From: Guadua angustifolia
Taxonomy: Eukaryota > Streptophyta > Magnoliopsida > Poales > Poaceae
Assembly: GCA_036346375.1 (NCBI GenBank)
Contig: CM070511.1
Coordinates: 2,666,001 to 2,730,000, forward strand
Reading direction: 5' to 3'
Length of the DNA stretch: 64,000 nt
Shown here: positions 34,041 to 46,871 of the stretch, piece by piece
Position numbering within the stretch: the first letter of the stretch is position 1
Layout of the letters: each line of letters starts with the position of its first letter
The notes under the pieces: generated by a model
Databases searched by the model: none
Told to the model about the DNA's origin: nothing
The model's input: only the letters and a program-made list of their open reading frames with translations
Program-made: the position numbers and the translations under genes

Positions 34041-35034
34041 AGATTGTATACGTAGCTCGTTGTACTTACATGTTTGAGATGCTAACATATCATATCCACG
34101 ATCGTTGCGGGCGGGACCCTCCGACCGACGCGAATGCCACCTCCGCCGTTCTTCACGCATGACGGCGACGCCGGGGTAATGCATTTTGTTCCAGTTTTCG
34201 CGAACTATTCATACAAGTACACAAATGCACAAAAGTTTTGAAAATTGTGGTTTCCTCTAATCTTGCATGTGTCGCCTCATTGCGCTGCTCTGCGATGAAT
34301 GCTCATGGAGGTGATTCGATGGCACTAGGTCGACATGAGATCAATTAAATCGACGACGTGTTTGCCGATCCTTTTGCCGGTTCGCAATCTTAGTTAGTTA
34401 TTGCTTTTGCTGGTTCATAGAAGTTCTAAGCTTGCCATTTTGGATGGACGATGTAAATGAACGATTAATGCACCCTTTAGATTGATGTTCTGCACACTGT
34501 ACTAAGAGAATTTGCTAGTTGTGGTAGTTGTTGTGCTTGGTTGGCACTCCTAATTTGCTTTATGTTGTTATCATATCAACTGTTGTCTTTTGTCTGCTGA
34601 GTGGATGTCCTAGTTTTAGGGTAAGTGCTGCCGAAATTTTTTACTCTTTAAGTGCATTACAATCTTTTAACAAATGCAAATTGCTTTAGGTTGAGTCAAA
34701 TATGGTGTTTTAGTTTGTAATGAACATAGCTGGGAATCTTGGTGGGATGAGGAACAGGTCAGTAAAACAGTAACCATGACTTTGAATCTTGGTGTGTTCA
34801 ACATGGAAAGAAGGAGCATGGCTACGAACCAAAACGTGATGGAAATATTGATTATCACAATCTATTTTGTGATCAATTGTGAATTGTATTGGTGAATGTG
34901 AATATGGTAATGTGTGTGAAATTATATGTTGTGATTGTTCTGGGCAATTGGGGATATAAAACTGCTGGGAATGGGGTTTTTTTGCAGGTTAAAATTGGAT
35001 TTTTTTTTAAATTTCCAGTATTTTTTTTATTTTG
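34041..35034. other. 3' non-coding part of CACTA B
   Basis: No coding signal apart from a short relic at 34130-34200. A roughly 75-base stretch near 34560-34640 duplicates 28815-28895. Confidence 0.5.
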
Positions 35035-35513
35035 ACAACCTGTGTCGTCGGCTATAGACCATGCCGACGACACAAGATAGCCCCAGGCCTGATACTGGTT
35101 CTGGGTCCGGTAGGGGTCTGTGTCATCGGCTTTAGACCATGCCGACGACACAAGATAGCCCAGTGATTCTCGCTTGGAGTGCGGAAGGGTGCGTGTCGTC
35201 GGCTTTAGTCCATACCGACGACACAGATGACCAATCTGTGTCGGCAGCTTTAGTTTAGCCGACGACACAGATGTCCCATCTGTATCGGCAGCTTTAGCTA
35301 AGCCGACGACAAAAGTCTGGGTGTCGGGGCGGCCCCGAATGCCATCTGTGTTGTCGGGATTTACGATAGCCGTCGACATAGGCCGGTTGTGTTGTCGACT
35401 CTGTGTCGTGGGACTTGTGTCGTCGGCAGGCCGACGACAAAGCTCTGTGTCGACGGTTTTGGTACCTGTGTCGACGGTAAAAGCCGAGGACAGTGAGCAA
35501 GATCCCTGTGGTG
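35035..35513. repeat. Right subterminal repeat block of CACTA B
   Basis: At least eight copies of TGTGTCGTCGGC / GCCGACGACACA in alternating orientation, ending at the CCTGTGGTG terminus. Confidence 0.85.
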
Positions 35514-35664
35514 TATGTTGTCACAAATTATCTCTCTATAGCCCAATCCTTATAGAACAAGTACCACTCCAACATGTAAGGTCTCCAAGATACTAAATAT
35601 CTAGCCCATTTTGCATGAATAGTGTGGAACAAGCTGAAAAATTATAAAATATACTCACAAAGCA

Positions 35665-36065
35665 CTAATAGAGCAAGGCTCGGGGATGACGACGCATGGG
35701 CTTAGGGAGGACGACAGCGAATGGGAGGAGGGAGGTGCATGGGCTCAAGGACGATAGGTTGAGGACGACATCACACAGGCGCTAGGGGAGGAGGGTGATG
35801 CACGGGCTCGAGGATGAGGGGGTCAGTCAACAGCATGGGCTTCGAGAGGACAATAGCTCATAGGCTCGAGGGGAGAAGGGAGGAGCATGGGCTCGAGTAC
35901 AACGGGTCCGAGGACACTACAGGGTCAGGGACGATTACGCACACACTCAGGGAGGACAATAGTGCATAGGATAGGGTCAAGGATGAAGGAACACAGGCTC
36001 GAGGAGGATGACGGCACACGGTCTCAACAGCGCATGGGCTCGAAGGGAGGCACAAGGTCGTTTGG
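35665..36065. repeat. Minisatellite-like GGGCTCGAGGA array in CACTA A
   Basis: Repeats of a GCATGGGCTCGAGGA.GACGACA-like unit, irregular at 25-45 bases per unit. It is followed by a (TA)n tract at 36095-36122. Confidence 0.6.
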
Positions 36066-36091
36066 GTGAAGAGTGTGGTGGGAAACCCTAG

Positions 36092-36127
<36 letters not shown>

Positions 36128-36129
36128 AA

Positions 36130-36393
36130 GTGTTATCATAAACAGTTCAAGTAAAAAACCGTCTATGCTAAGGCAATATCACAGATAGTTTATGGTACAA
36201 ACAAGCTATAAAGTATAACAGACGGTTTATACCACAATCCATATGTGATATTAGTTTATCATAGATGGTTATTAGCTTATTTTGTAACTTAGACAATTGT
36301 TTTAGTAAAACCGTCTATGAATAGCTTTAACACAGACGGTCTTTGAAAATTGTCTATGATAAGACATCTAATGTAAGCTTTTCTGTAGTAGTG
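36130..36393. repeat. Right subterminal repeats and terminus of CACTA A
   Basis: Contains several ACCGTCTATGA / TCACAGACGGT-type motifs in both orientations and the terminal CTTTTCTGTAGTAGTG. Confidence 0.75.
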
Positions 36394-38214
36394 ATCTGTA
36401 GGACCTCGCTCAAAAAGAACGAAAATCTCCATGTGATTACTATACTAGTTCCATAATCAGTGGCTAGCACTCACATGCTTACAACATCAATATCACATTC
36501 ATACACCGAATATAATAATACTTGGAACAAAAGTTAATTATACAGAGATCTTTACATAATATTACAGTACAACGGAAAAGACTTAAAGAACCAAAAAGCC
36601 TCGTGGAATGCCTATCCAACTCGTAGGCATTTGACAAGGCAACCCTAGAAGAAATCATCATCGAAAACCCCGTGGCCTACTTGGAAATATGAATCATCTA
36701 GCATGTCGTAGACTTAAACTTCTGAGACAACGATTATAGCAAGTTTGAGTACTTGTCTACTCAGCAAGACTTATAGTGGTTCTCAAATGCATATAAATAA
36801 TTATGTAGGCTTGAACAAAGAATAAGCTCTAGGTTATTTTGCAATTGCATAAAGAAAGGTAAACATATGATTGTAATAGTTGCAAACCGAAGCTTATAAA
36901 ACTACTGAGATTTTTGTAATGTGAAATATATACCCAAGTTCCACAACACAGTTTACTCGACCACGAAGCCCATACATGTTGGTCCTTCGACATAGAATGA
37001 TGGTTACCAAAACAGTTCTAAATCAAAATCCATTTTTAGAAAAAACCAAAATCTAACATTGGAATGGCTTCACTCGATTAGATTTACACTTTGCAGAGGT
37101 GTACAACTTTACCCACAAGGAATGATCAACATCTATTGCTAGGCCAACTAACACACTTCCTTTTGTGTATTACCTAGACATGTCTTTGAACCAGCCCGAG
37201 ATGTTAAGCCCTCGCCATAGAAACAGAAACACTCACCCAAGATGTGGATCCTTTCATGCAATATCCAACACACCGTTTCTATTCATGGCCAGGCATACAC
37301 CATTGCTCTGGTATGCATTTACCCACACTGAGGTGTGGAAACCCCTCACAAGTAGACCTTAACGGAATGCTTCTGCTAGCTCCTGCCTACCAATGTGCAA
37401 AGCCATATCTAAATAACTTAATAGGTTAAGGTCGCCCCATACCAGCCCTCATGGTTGCATGGAATTCTTGGATCAATACCGTTCTATTGTTCGGTCCTTA
37501 AGCCGACACGGGCGATACTTCACCCTACACTACATGCAATTCCCTTTGCACATCTGACTATTGCCAATAATCACCTGCGTCAAAACCACAGTTTTATTTT
37601 GAGTTTTTAATAAAATACCAGCAACCTTTCCAAATGATAGCCATTCATTTAAACAATGGAAAATGTTGAAATTCATTTTCAAGCATGGCTAAGCAAATTA
37701 TACCCCAAAATGGCATTATTTATGTCTAATCCAAACTAGGGTTTAAAAGGTTCACTTGTTCATACATATTAAGAAAATCCACAATTTACAGGTGTAGTTA
37801 TTAATTCTACCAAAATAGCAATTTTATGGAAACTTACGCGCATGCATAATACATTGACAAAAGCAACATATTGTAGGTAAATTATCGGGTTCGACATGAT
37901 CAAGGAGGTGCTTGCCTTGTTGTTCGTTGTCAGGCTCAAAGTTTGGATCAGCGACTAGATCTTCCTCCTCCTCTGGGACGTCGGTGTCTACACGTCACAA
38001 AATGGAAAATAATAATAATCAGTAAACTCCAAATAGGGCAAAAAGAAGATAGATAGTAAAATAAACAGAAACCTACTGCAAAGAACAGAGCGTTCATTTT
38101 GTGAATTATTTATTTTTATATTATGAATTGAAGAGGCAAAAGTTTTTTAATTAAGCATAAATATAATCATAGAAAGCACCACCTTAAACATAGAACAACA
38201 TTCACTTAAATAGG

Positions 38215-38217
<3 letters not shown>

Positions 38218-38262
<45 letters not shown>

Positions 38263-38263
38263 G
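38218..38263. repeat. (TA)n microsatellite left of Micron-like MITE
   Basis: A long TA run directly abutting the MITE terminus. Confidence 0.9.
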
Positions 38264-38637
38264 GAAAAATATCTTTTACTCCCGGGTGTAGTTACTCCCA
38301 CCTCTAAAATACTACCTAAACGAACTTGAAATACTCTTTTATCACTTTGGATATACTCATACACTAATTATAAGATACTCCAATGTGAGCCACATGAAAA
38401 AATTGTAAGGAAGTTCATGATTTTTAGCGTATTTCGCAAATACCTTCATATATGCACATAAAAAGGAGTATGTCCAAAAAATATACATACCACCTCTGAA
38501 AAAATGTATATACCGCCTAGATAATCTTATATACTCGTATACTACGCGTACATATCCTCCGTCGCATGAGATACCCCATACGTTGTGAGATACGGCATAG
38601 GGAGTAATTACTCCCGGGAGTAGAAAAGAGGCTTCCT

Positions 38638-38640
<3 letters not shown>
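38262..38640. mobile_element. Micron-like MITE embedded in (TA)n
   Basis: Terminal inverted repeats are TAGGAAAAATATCTTTTACTC... at the left and, reverse-complemented, TAGGAAGCCTCTTTTCTACTC... at the right. Both continue CCCGGG and then TACTCCC. The element is about 375 bp, without coding capacity, and has (TA)n on both sides. This matches the rice Micron family, known for residing in TA microsatellites. The name is from memory, so treat it as probable. Confidence 0.7.
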
Positions 38641-39050
<410 letters not shown>

Positions 39051-41479
39051 TGCTTATGCATAAATGAGACTTATACTATATCTATTCCTCGTTAACATTT
39101 ATTTGACAATTAATTCTAAAGTAAACTTCAGATATTCTTTCTGAAAATGCTAGCCCAATATTCTTATACTATTCATGAGCATAAAGTTTATTCATTCCAT
39201 AAAATATTTAATTAAAACTATATTCATTTTACATTGAATATACATCTATTTAGCAAATGAAGCAAATTAACTTGAAACACAAATATTTTTACATATTTGA
39301 ACTTCTCTCAGTATAAGGATTTTAATAAATTTATCTTTATTCATTTTGTCTAAATTTGAAAAAGTCATTTATTTAGTGTATTTAAACCCTACACATGTAT
39401 TTCTAATATTAAAAATCACACAATGAATCTTTTCAAAATATTTTTGCACATTTTGAAACTACTAGATTTTAGACGATTTTAGAAATTTGTTTCATCCAAT
39501 TTGGAGTTATAATCTAAAAGTTATAGCAGTTTGTATCGGCTTGATTTTGAAAAATAATCTGAAATTAGAAAATACGTTTTCGCTTCACCGAAAATGTCTT
39601 TTACTTCGTGCCATCACTTTCGTTTAAATCCATCGTGGACACTGACACTCCGGGCCAACTCGTCAGTGACTCTATGCATGCGCAAGGGAACTGGCCACAG
39701 CCACTGATACCTGGGGTCCGCTCGTCAGGGACCGTCAGACAGAGAGGCTGCTAGGGCAGGTCGCCGGTGGAGGAGGCACGGCAGAACCGGCCGATTGATG
39801 GCAGAAATCGCATCACTCAGCTCATGCGCATCTGCCAGAGGGACTCACAACCACCGGAGCCGGCCGGAGGTACCTCGCCACCGAAAAGAGGCGACGGTGC
39901 CATGGCCAATCGAGCAAAAGCTCAAAATCCCGGCGTAATAGCACTAAGCAACGACTTGATGAGTATCAGTGAGCGCTTTGCATCCGATTTTACCTGAAAA
40001 CAGGATCCGGGAAGGACCAGTGATAGCTGCCAATGGAACACCGGATCTGAAGAAGAAACGGGCGGTGGACGGTGGTGACTCAATTCGACAGGTAAGAACT
40101 GAAACAAAGCGAGGATTATCAATCCTCAGGTACTTAGGATGCAATTGGAAAGATGAATTTGCCTAGGGTTTACCAGGGCACTAGATTTTGCTTTCCACCT
40201 CTTCTCTGGATTGTGCAGCAGTGGCGGAGAAAGGGAAGCTCCAAGCTTTAGAACTCGAGTCAGAGAATGGCTAAGGAAGGAAGGCCCCAAGGTGACACTG
40301 AATCGGTATAAGTAGTTGGCGAGGAACGGCTTTACAGTGTTTGAACGCAGAAGATGCGTTTGGGTCGGTTCTGTGCTCTGGCGCCAAATCAGGTACAGCT
40401 CAAGAGCAGTAGCGTATGGCGGGGTGAAACCGAGAATGAACGTGGCCATGTCCGAGCTCTTGGACGGTGCGGTCGTGCTTGGCTGGAAAGATCGGGCAAG
40501 AGGGAGCTGCGCGAGGCTTCGGTCCAGTGGAGAAGACGAGTGGTGAGAATGGAAACAGCCGCTGACAGGTGGAGCCAGGGACCACCAAACAGTGAGAGAA
40601 AGACCACTGTATTGTTGCCAGCGAACCGGTATGGGAACAGTAGCTGGGCCCATACGTCAGTGAGGCGGATGAGTCAAAAGGATAAACCCAATTCAGATAG
40701 CGCATGAATCACATTAATTTAGCCATCAGATCACAGTCAAATTTTGCCAAACTTTTTGAATGAAGTGTCTAGGCAGTGAAAGACCTTATGTAAAAATTTA
40801 TGGTTAAAAATGTTTCACAGGGAATTAAATAAAATTCTGACATTACTGTCTACTCAAAAATACTTTTCTTGAATTTCTTTTATTTAAGGACTAAAATAAT
40901 ATTATTTATTTTTAAACATTTTATTTGAGTTACATTTGGGCTAGTAATGTTTCCATAAAATTTTAAGGTCAAAAATTGAGTAATTATTTTATAAAAATTC
41001 TGACATTCTAATTTTCAGATTTTCAATGATTTTGTTTTTGAATTTTTGAAAGTGATAAAAATTTTATTAATTTTAATATTTTAAATAGGAGTAAATACTG
41101 CATTAAAGTTACCATGGTAATTTTATTATATCAAGATAAGGTTATAAGAATTTTAATGACATCTGACTGTGCACTATTTTTAGTCAAAGAAGGTCTTTTC
41201 AATAATTATTTATTTTTAGTAAGCAGTAAAATTAAATTACCAGGTAAAAAGTTTACCTGAGTGATAAAATATTTAGTATAAATTTTTCAAAAATTTACTT
41301 TTACATTTTCATCTTTTACCATTATCCATTCCTTAATTCTCTTTATTGATTTTTCACTAAGTGCTTAAATTCAAAGAAAATCCAAATAAGTTCAATAATG
41401 AAAAGAAAATTCATAAATAAATATATCCAAATTCAAATATACATTTTTAATTTTATTTATGTTTTTCCGGGGTGTTACA

Positions 41480-42150
41480 GTATCTTTCTTTCAGAATGGA
41501 ATGAATCGGAGAACCGGCTAGTTAGTTCGGCCAGTTACGTGTATGAGCACGATTAATTGTAGATGATGCTGTTAGATCATTGGTGAGTCTTATTGTGCAT
41601 ATTAATCGTGCCTTCCTTTGAGAATTTGGATCGCAATGCTATACTGTGTAATAGGTAATATTCCAAATTCTGGCGAAATTTTTGGAAATTTCAGTTAAGA
41701 TTTCAGATTTTGGCTAGAGATGAGATTCCAACTCCAAGCCAAATAAAAACATTTGAAAAAAATTTAAATTAATACAGTAATTTTGAAAATTTTGATTGTA
41801 TTTTAGCTTTTTTGGATCAGATTTGGGTCAATACACCTTAAGAATGTCATCTTCCATGAAAATATTTGAAAAAAACTGATTTTTAGATATTTTATAAAAA
41901 TAATAGAAACACTGTCATATTTTTATAAAATGTACAAATTTGATCATGCTCTAAAACATTTATGGTAATATCTTTAGTAGCCTAGGATCATACAGAAAGT
42001 TTTTCAAAAGAATTGAACTTCATTTATTATCTTTAAAAAAAATCAAAAGTAGAAAGAACATAAATGAGATAGTAACGTTGTTAGAATTTTATAAATTCGC
42101 TCATATGTGATCAATCTAAAATTTTTATGAGAGTTTAAGCATTACCTAGT
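41480..42150. other. Unassigned AT-rich sequence right of L5
   Basis: No gene or element ends recognised. If A and L5 are removed, this would be the continuation of the NAC gene 3' flank. Confidence 0.35.
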
Positions 42151-42269
42151 AACCATTGTCTAAAAGTTTCAAAAATTTTAATAATTTTTTGGTTTCTCAA
42201 TCAAATCTATAGAAGCAATACATATTCTCAACCAGACTTTTATCATGACAGAGTAATCGCTCATCGATT

Positions 42270-42800
42270 TTTGAAACTTCCTCAAGCTTGATCATCATTT
42301 AAAAATTTTATGAAAATATTAATGATATGTTAGGACCATCCACAAAAATGTTTCAAAATGTTCTAACCTAGTTTGAATCATTTTTCATTTGGTTCAAATT
42401 TGCTAGTAAGGCCTTAAATTATCAAGACAGTAGCACTGTCCAATTTTTTTTAATTTTTTTTTCAGGCTTGATCATCATCTTAAAATTTTACAAGAATATT
42501 AGAGATATGTCAGGACCACCTAAAAAATTTTAAAAAAATTTCTAACCTGCTTTGTACAATTTTTCATTCAATTCAAATTTGTTGGTAAGGCTTTTATCAC
42601 GACAGTAGAAATATTTGAATTTTTTAAAATTCCTTAAGCTTGATTATCATCTGAAAATTTTATGGGAACATTGTTGATGTGTTAGGAGCATTCACAAAAA
42701 TGTTCAAAATTTTGTAATGTGGTTTGGACCAATTTTCTTTCGGTTCGAATTTGCTGAGATTTTGGTAATTTTGGTAGAAATTTTAGCAAAAATCTCAAAA
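42270..42800. repeat. Degenerate tandem repeat, about 175 bp, three units
   Basis: Units begin near 42285, 42465 and 42636 with CTTGATCATCAT.T.AAAATTTTA. They continue with ATGT(T/C)AGGA, then ACAAAAATGTT, then TTTCATT.GGTTCAAATTTG. Two weaker copies may precede at about 41.9-42.25 kb. Confidence 0.65.
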
Positions 42801-43612
42801 ATATCAATCCAAAAATTCTGGATTTGAACCTTGCTTTCTGAATTTCAACTGGATTTGTCCAAAATTCTAAAATCCCACTGAAATCTGAAAAAGAAAATAA
42901 TTAAAAAGATAGGGAAAGAGAGAAGAAACAAAGGCACAACAAGTTTTTTTAAGGATTAAGAAACCCTCATATATAATATTGCACAAGAGCCCTGAAATGA
43001 AAAGAAAATTACAATTTTGCCGTTCAGGACAGGTGCTGCGCGCTTTGATTAGATGGAATCCTTCCACACGTTCACCTTGTTGTCGACTGCAACTGAGCTA
43101 GCTGCCTAATTAAGCTTCTGAAAACACCATGGACGATCTATCTATTGCTGTGAGGTTTAGCTCTTTGCCGAGGATCTTAGTTGTGGCCGGCCCAAACTTG
43201 AAGAAGTAGATGAGCATGCAGGAGGCGTTGCGTTGCTCAACCGTGTAAACCAATGAAGATTGTAGTGCTGGCCTTCTTAGGAAGGCTAGATTTTATTCAA
43301 GGCAGACTACCGGCGCCCGAGGAGAGGATAGCCATCACCATCACTATGATCGTGGGATGGATGATGCTCAGATGGTATATATGGATCCTCCAAAGGAAGA
43401 AAGAAATATATAGTTAGTAATATACAAATTAAAAGAAGAGATGAAAGCTAGGGGTGGATCCCCTCAACCTTTGGAGAGGAGATTCGAGAAGGCGGAGCTC
43501 ACGAGGGATGCTCGAAGTTCTCATGTATTACATACAAACCCAGTGGTAGTGGACCCAACAAAAGATCTCCCTAGACAAGGATCAGGTGCAATTCTTTACT
43601 GTAACTGCAATA
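42801..43612. other. Unassigned region between satellite and L6
   Basis: Mixed sequence with no intact frame or recognised domain. A 73-codon frame at 43441-43662 runs into element L6 and is not credible. Confidence 0.4.
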
Positions 43613-46607
43613 TGACGCCCCACAAGGCCCGCTGTCTGAATCATAGTGGACCGCCCTTTTAGGTGCGTATAAATACCTTCGCAGCTACCCAGGATTTTAG
43701 CTGTAGGTAAACAAGTGTACATTGCTTGATAAAAGAGCAAATGCGAACATTTTATAGATGAAATAAGGGCCTAATGGCCAAGGTTTTACAAAAGGCGGTG
43801 GCACGAATACATTCTGAAACACCCACAGAAACGCTTGAGCGAGATAGATCAAGGCCTCCAAAACCAAGTAACATCGTCATCTACGATCTTCGAATTCTTG
43901 ACTTCATTTGAAATCTAAAGAGGGGATTGGGAGCAAGGGTGAGTACACAACCGTACTCAACAAACCACACGGAAATTCTGAATATTACATGTAGGAATAA
44001 ACAAAGGTAGGCACAGGTTTTTAAGTTTTATGGATGCAAGTTGTAAATATCAACTTTTTATTTTACATTTGAAACACAAATCATAAATAGCAATATATCA
44101 TGGGGGGGTTATCTTTGCAAAGTTCACTTCCACGACAAGTTTTAATTAAAAAGCTACAGGGGCGCAGTTACAGGAATCACCCTAAATTAACTCAGCTTCA
44201 TTAACCGGAAGCACGGCGTATTCGAATACCATTGATATCACTCTGCAGAGGTGCTCAGCTTTACCCACAAGATATCATCGGCCGTTAGTGCCAAGCGCCA
44301 ACAAACATGCAACTTTAATGCATGCGGCCGGGCCGGGATAATCATAGCATTTCGTTGAACTTCCCTTCTTTAACTCCTACCCAGTAGGCTATCCAAGGTC
44401 CGCAATATTCCGTACCCCCTCTGGCCGTCGTGGGAGTCGCGGTCCGAATATTGTGGACACCCACTGTTGCGTGAATCGGCAAATGGCATCTCCATTCCCG
44501 TTCCGCCCCGATTGCTCTGTGTGCCATTCTCCTCAATGGCAGCCACTTCCTATAGGCATTCCAAAGGGAAGTGCAATGTACTGTGCTATGTTGGACCAAG
44601 TCAATGAGATTGGCCGGCCCAACTCGTGGTTGAGCGGGATCTGAAGTTATTTACGTTGCCCAAGACATCGGTCCTTAAATGCCAAAGACTCAGCCAAATG
44701 ACACACCACAATCCATGGTACCAACTGTACCACCACCACATCACATCCATTGGCTTCGTCATCGGTTAGGGATTGGGCCGGCATCCACCTTCCGTGGTCC
44801 GCCCAATGCTGTCCCCCGTACCGTAGCAATTTTATAAAAACCAAAAACAACTAATCCAATCCTTCTGAGATTAAGTATTTGTCTAAAAGTAGTAATTGTA
44901 TGAATTTCTACCTTTACGAGGGTTCAATATTTTATATCCTAAGGTTAAAAAGGAATTAAGGCATAGCAATGAGTTTAGCATTGGGTGGTATCTAATCATG
45001 TCATTCGAAACTACCACATTTCTTATTTTCTAAAATATCAGTAAAATAATGCAGTACAGAAGATACGTAAATATACTGTAATGGAATTGGGTTCAACATG
45101 TTCGCTTGCCTTGCAGATTCGAGGGCTCGCCTAAATAGAAAGTGTTGATGTCGGTGGTGCGCTTCGAATCTGCTTGCTCTTGACGCTTCTCCAAGAACTC
45201 CCGGCTCCAAGTATTGCTCTGCTCCGAGATTCATGCCGACGGTTGTTTCGACGTTGAATCTAACGCGAGAAAACGCAAACAATAAATAAACGAACAAATA
45301 AAAACCAAGAAAGAAAATTGGAAAAAGAATCAGGGAAAAAATGGCCGGAACAGGGTTCAAGGGTATTTTGGGAATTTTTTGGACTTGATATGACGGAACG
45401 GAGATCATTTTTGGACTCAGTGGCTCGAAACAGTCACGAATATGTATTTTTGGTATTTTTGAATTTTTGGGAATTTTTGGGGATTTTCTAGGATTTTATT
45501 TGCATTTTTCGGATTTTAATTAAATCAAAATCCGAAAAAGAAATGAAAGTGGGAACTGTGCATCGGACGCCTGATGAAATGGATTCGCCCACTCGTCTTG
45601 TATAGCAGCCCGCGCACGTGGCGGTGACATGTGGTAATGGGTGGCGAGAGAGAACGGAGGCTGACACGCGGGCCCGGGGCGACAGCGAGTGAGGAGGGGT
45701 GGCGGCCAGGGCCCGGTGTCGGTGAGACAGGCGAGGACCCACCGGTGGGGTTAATTTGTCGATGAGAGCGGAGGACGACAGCGTCTGACGGCGACGCGAG
45801 GAAGAAGGCGGCGAATCCGTGATTTGGGGCTCGGGAGCTCGGAAGAATTAGAGAAACGGAGAGAGAGGTTGCAGCGGACTCAACGGTGGCGGAGTTGGCT
45901 AAAAGAAAAAGTGGTGGCGCGGCAACGGAGCTCAACCGGAGATGGGGAAGAAGCTCCGGGCGTGGCGAGGAGAAGTGGCCGGAGACGAAATAGACAATCG
46001 GGAAGGGAGTGAAAAGCTTTAGGGCGCTCGAAGAGCTGAAAATGGGGACTCGGGAGGGTTTTATAAGCGTTTTGCGAGGAAGCGAGGCGGTGGGGAGAGG
46101 GGGCGGTGGCGGCGGCGGAGGGGAAAACGAGGCGCGCGGAAATAGTGTGGCGGCGCCCTTGCCACTCTGTGAGGCGAGGTAGGGAGGCGGTGGGGTGGCG
46201 AGGTTCGTGGCGGCGGGATCGGTTTTGGCTTGAGGCGAACGCGAGGGCGGGGCTGGAAAGAAGATGACCCGGTGGTGCGGGAAGCGATCTTCTGCTTGGC
46301 GCGTCTGACCTGACGGCGGCGAGAGAAAAGTGGCAGTGGCAATGGTGGTAGTAGCGTGCAGTGGCCGAGGCGAAGAGCGTCAGTGAGGAGGAAGAAGGGG
46401 AGAAGAAGGAAGGCGGGGTGGGCCGGAGGCGCGAGCCAATGGGAGAAAACGGAATTTCCATTTAAGGAAAGCGGAAATTTGGAAGGGCGGACAAAAAGGG
46501 AAAGTCTCAAGGAAATGGTTTAAACAAATTCGGGAAATTCGGCAAAAATTCAAATAAATCAAATAAAATTAGATAAATCCATTTTTTGAAATTTTCGGGG
46601 TATTTCA
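43613..46607 (-). mobile_element. LTR-like element L6
   Basis: Same family as L1-L5: the hallmark CTCTGCAGAGGTGCTCAGCT.TACCCACAAG is at about 44240-44270, and a GC-rich block lies at 45.5-46.45 kb. The minus strand starts TGAAATACCCCGAAAA (plus end CGGGGTATTTCA). The left border at TGACGCCCC is tentative and no target duplication was found. No gag/pol was seen. Confidence 0.6.
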
Positions 46608-46871
46608 CGAACCACCAAGTATCCCTTCTTTTTGCTGACTGTTTCATGGATTCTTTCAGTTCTTGCCCAAAATGAGTGATTTTTTTCGGTTCTGTAACAT
46701 TTTAGTTTGCAGTAGTTTGATGCATATGGCTTCAGTTCTTATAGGCTTGTACCTAGAGCTATTTCTGTTACTCTTCTGGTTACTGCCTCACTGGCATATA
46801 AATCATGGGTTAGAGCTGCTTTGCAAATTAATGTAGAAAGTGCTATGAATTAGCTAACATAGCCTTCCATT
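46608..46871 (+). other. Intron-like sequence left of the LINE
   Basis: T-rich sequence similar in character to the introns of the HAD pseudogene. It is possibly the same intron that resumes at 50485. No exon was recognised. Confidence 0.3.

Larger units (their letters stand above)
26740..35513 (+). mobile_element. CACTA element B, 8.77 kb, with exact TAT target duplication
   Basis: The ends are CACCACAGGAAACGAGCTC and, reverse-complemented, CACCACAGGGATCTTGCTC. They are flanked by TAT at 26737-26739 and TAT at 35514-35516. Subterminal blocks at 26760-27250, 27820-28050 and 35040-35510 hold many copies of GCCGACGACACA in both orientations. Two decayed plus-strand transposase genes lie inside: a TNP2-type gene (about 28930-32237) and a Transposase_24-type gene (32360-34040). 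The terminal CACCA is unusual for a CACTA element, but it is identical at both ends. Confidence 0.9.
24383..36393. mobile_element. CACTA element A (outermost of a nested stack)
   Basis: The left end is CACTGCTACAGAAAAG. The right end, reverse-complemented, is CACTACTACAGAAAAG (15 of 16 match). Both ends carry the same subterminal repeat in both orientations (AACCGTCTGTGATA and variants, at 24420-24530 and 36130-36370), as in En/Spm elements. Three-base flanks are TTC and ATC, so the duplication is imperfect. Excluding the inserted element B, about 3.2 kb belongs to A, and I found no transposase in it, so A looks non-autonomous. Its own content includes a long hairpin (24514-25256) and a minisatellite-like stretch (35670-36060). 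Confidence 0.75.

Noticed and set aside
36105..36122. (TA)n near the right end of CACTA A as a second Micron-type site
   Set aside because: No inverted-repeat element is attached to it. It is a plain microsatellite.
45488..46562. Several overlapping frames of 100-190 codons in the GC-rich part of L6
   Set aside because: All frames are equally open and basic/serine-rich, with no conserved motif. Other family copies have a similar GC-rich but frame-inconsistent block.
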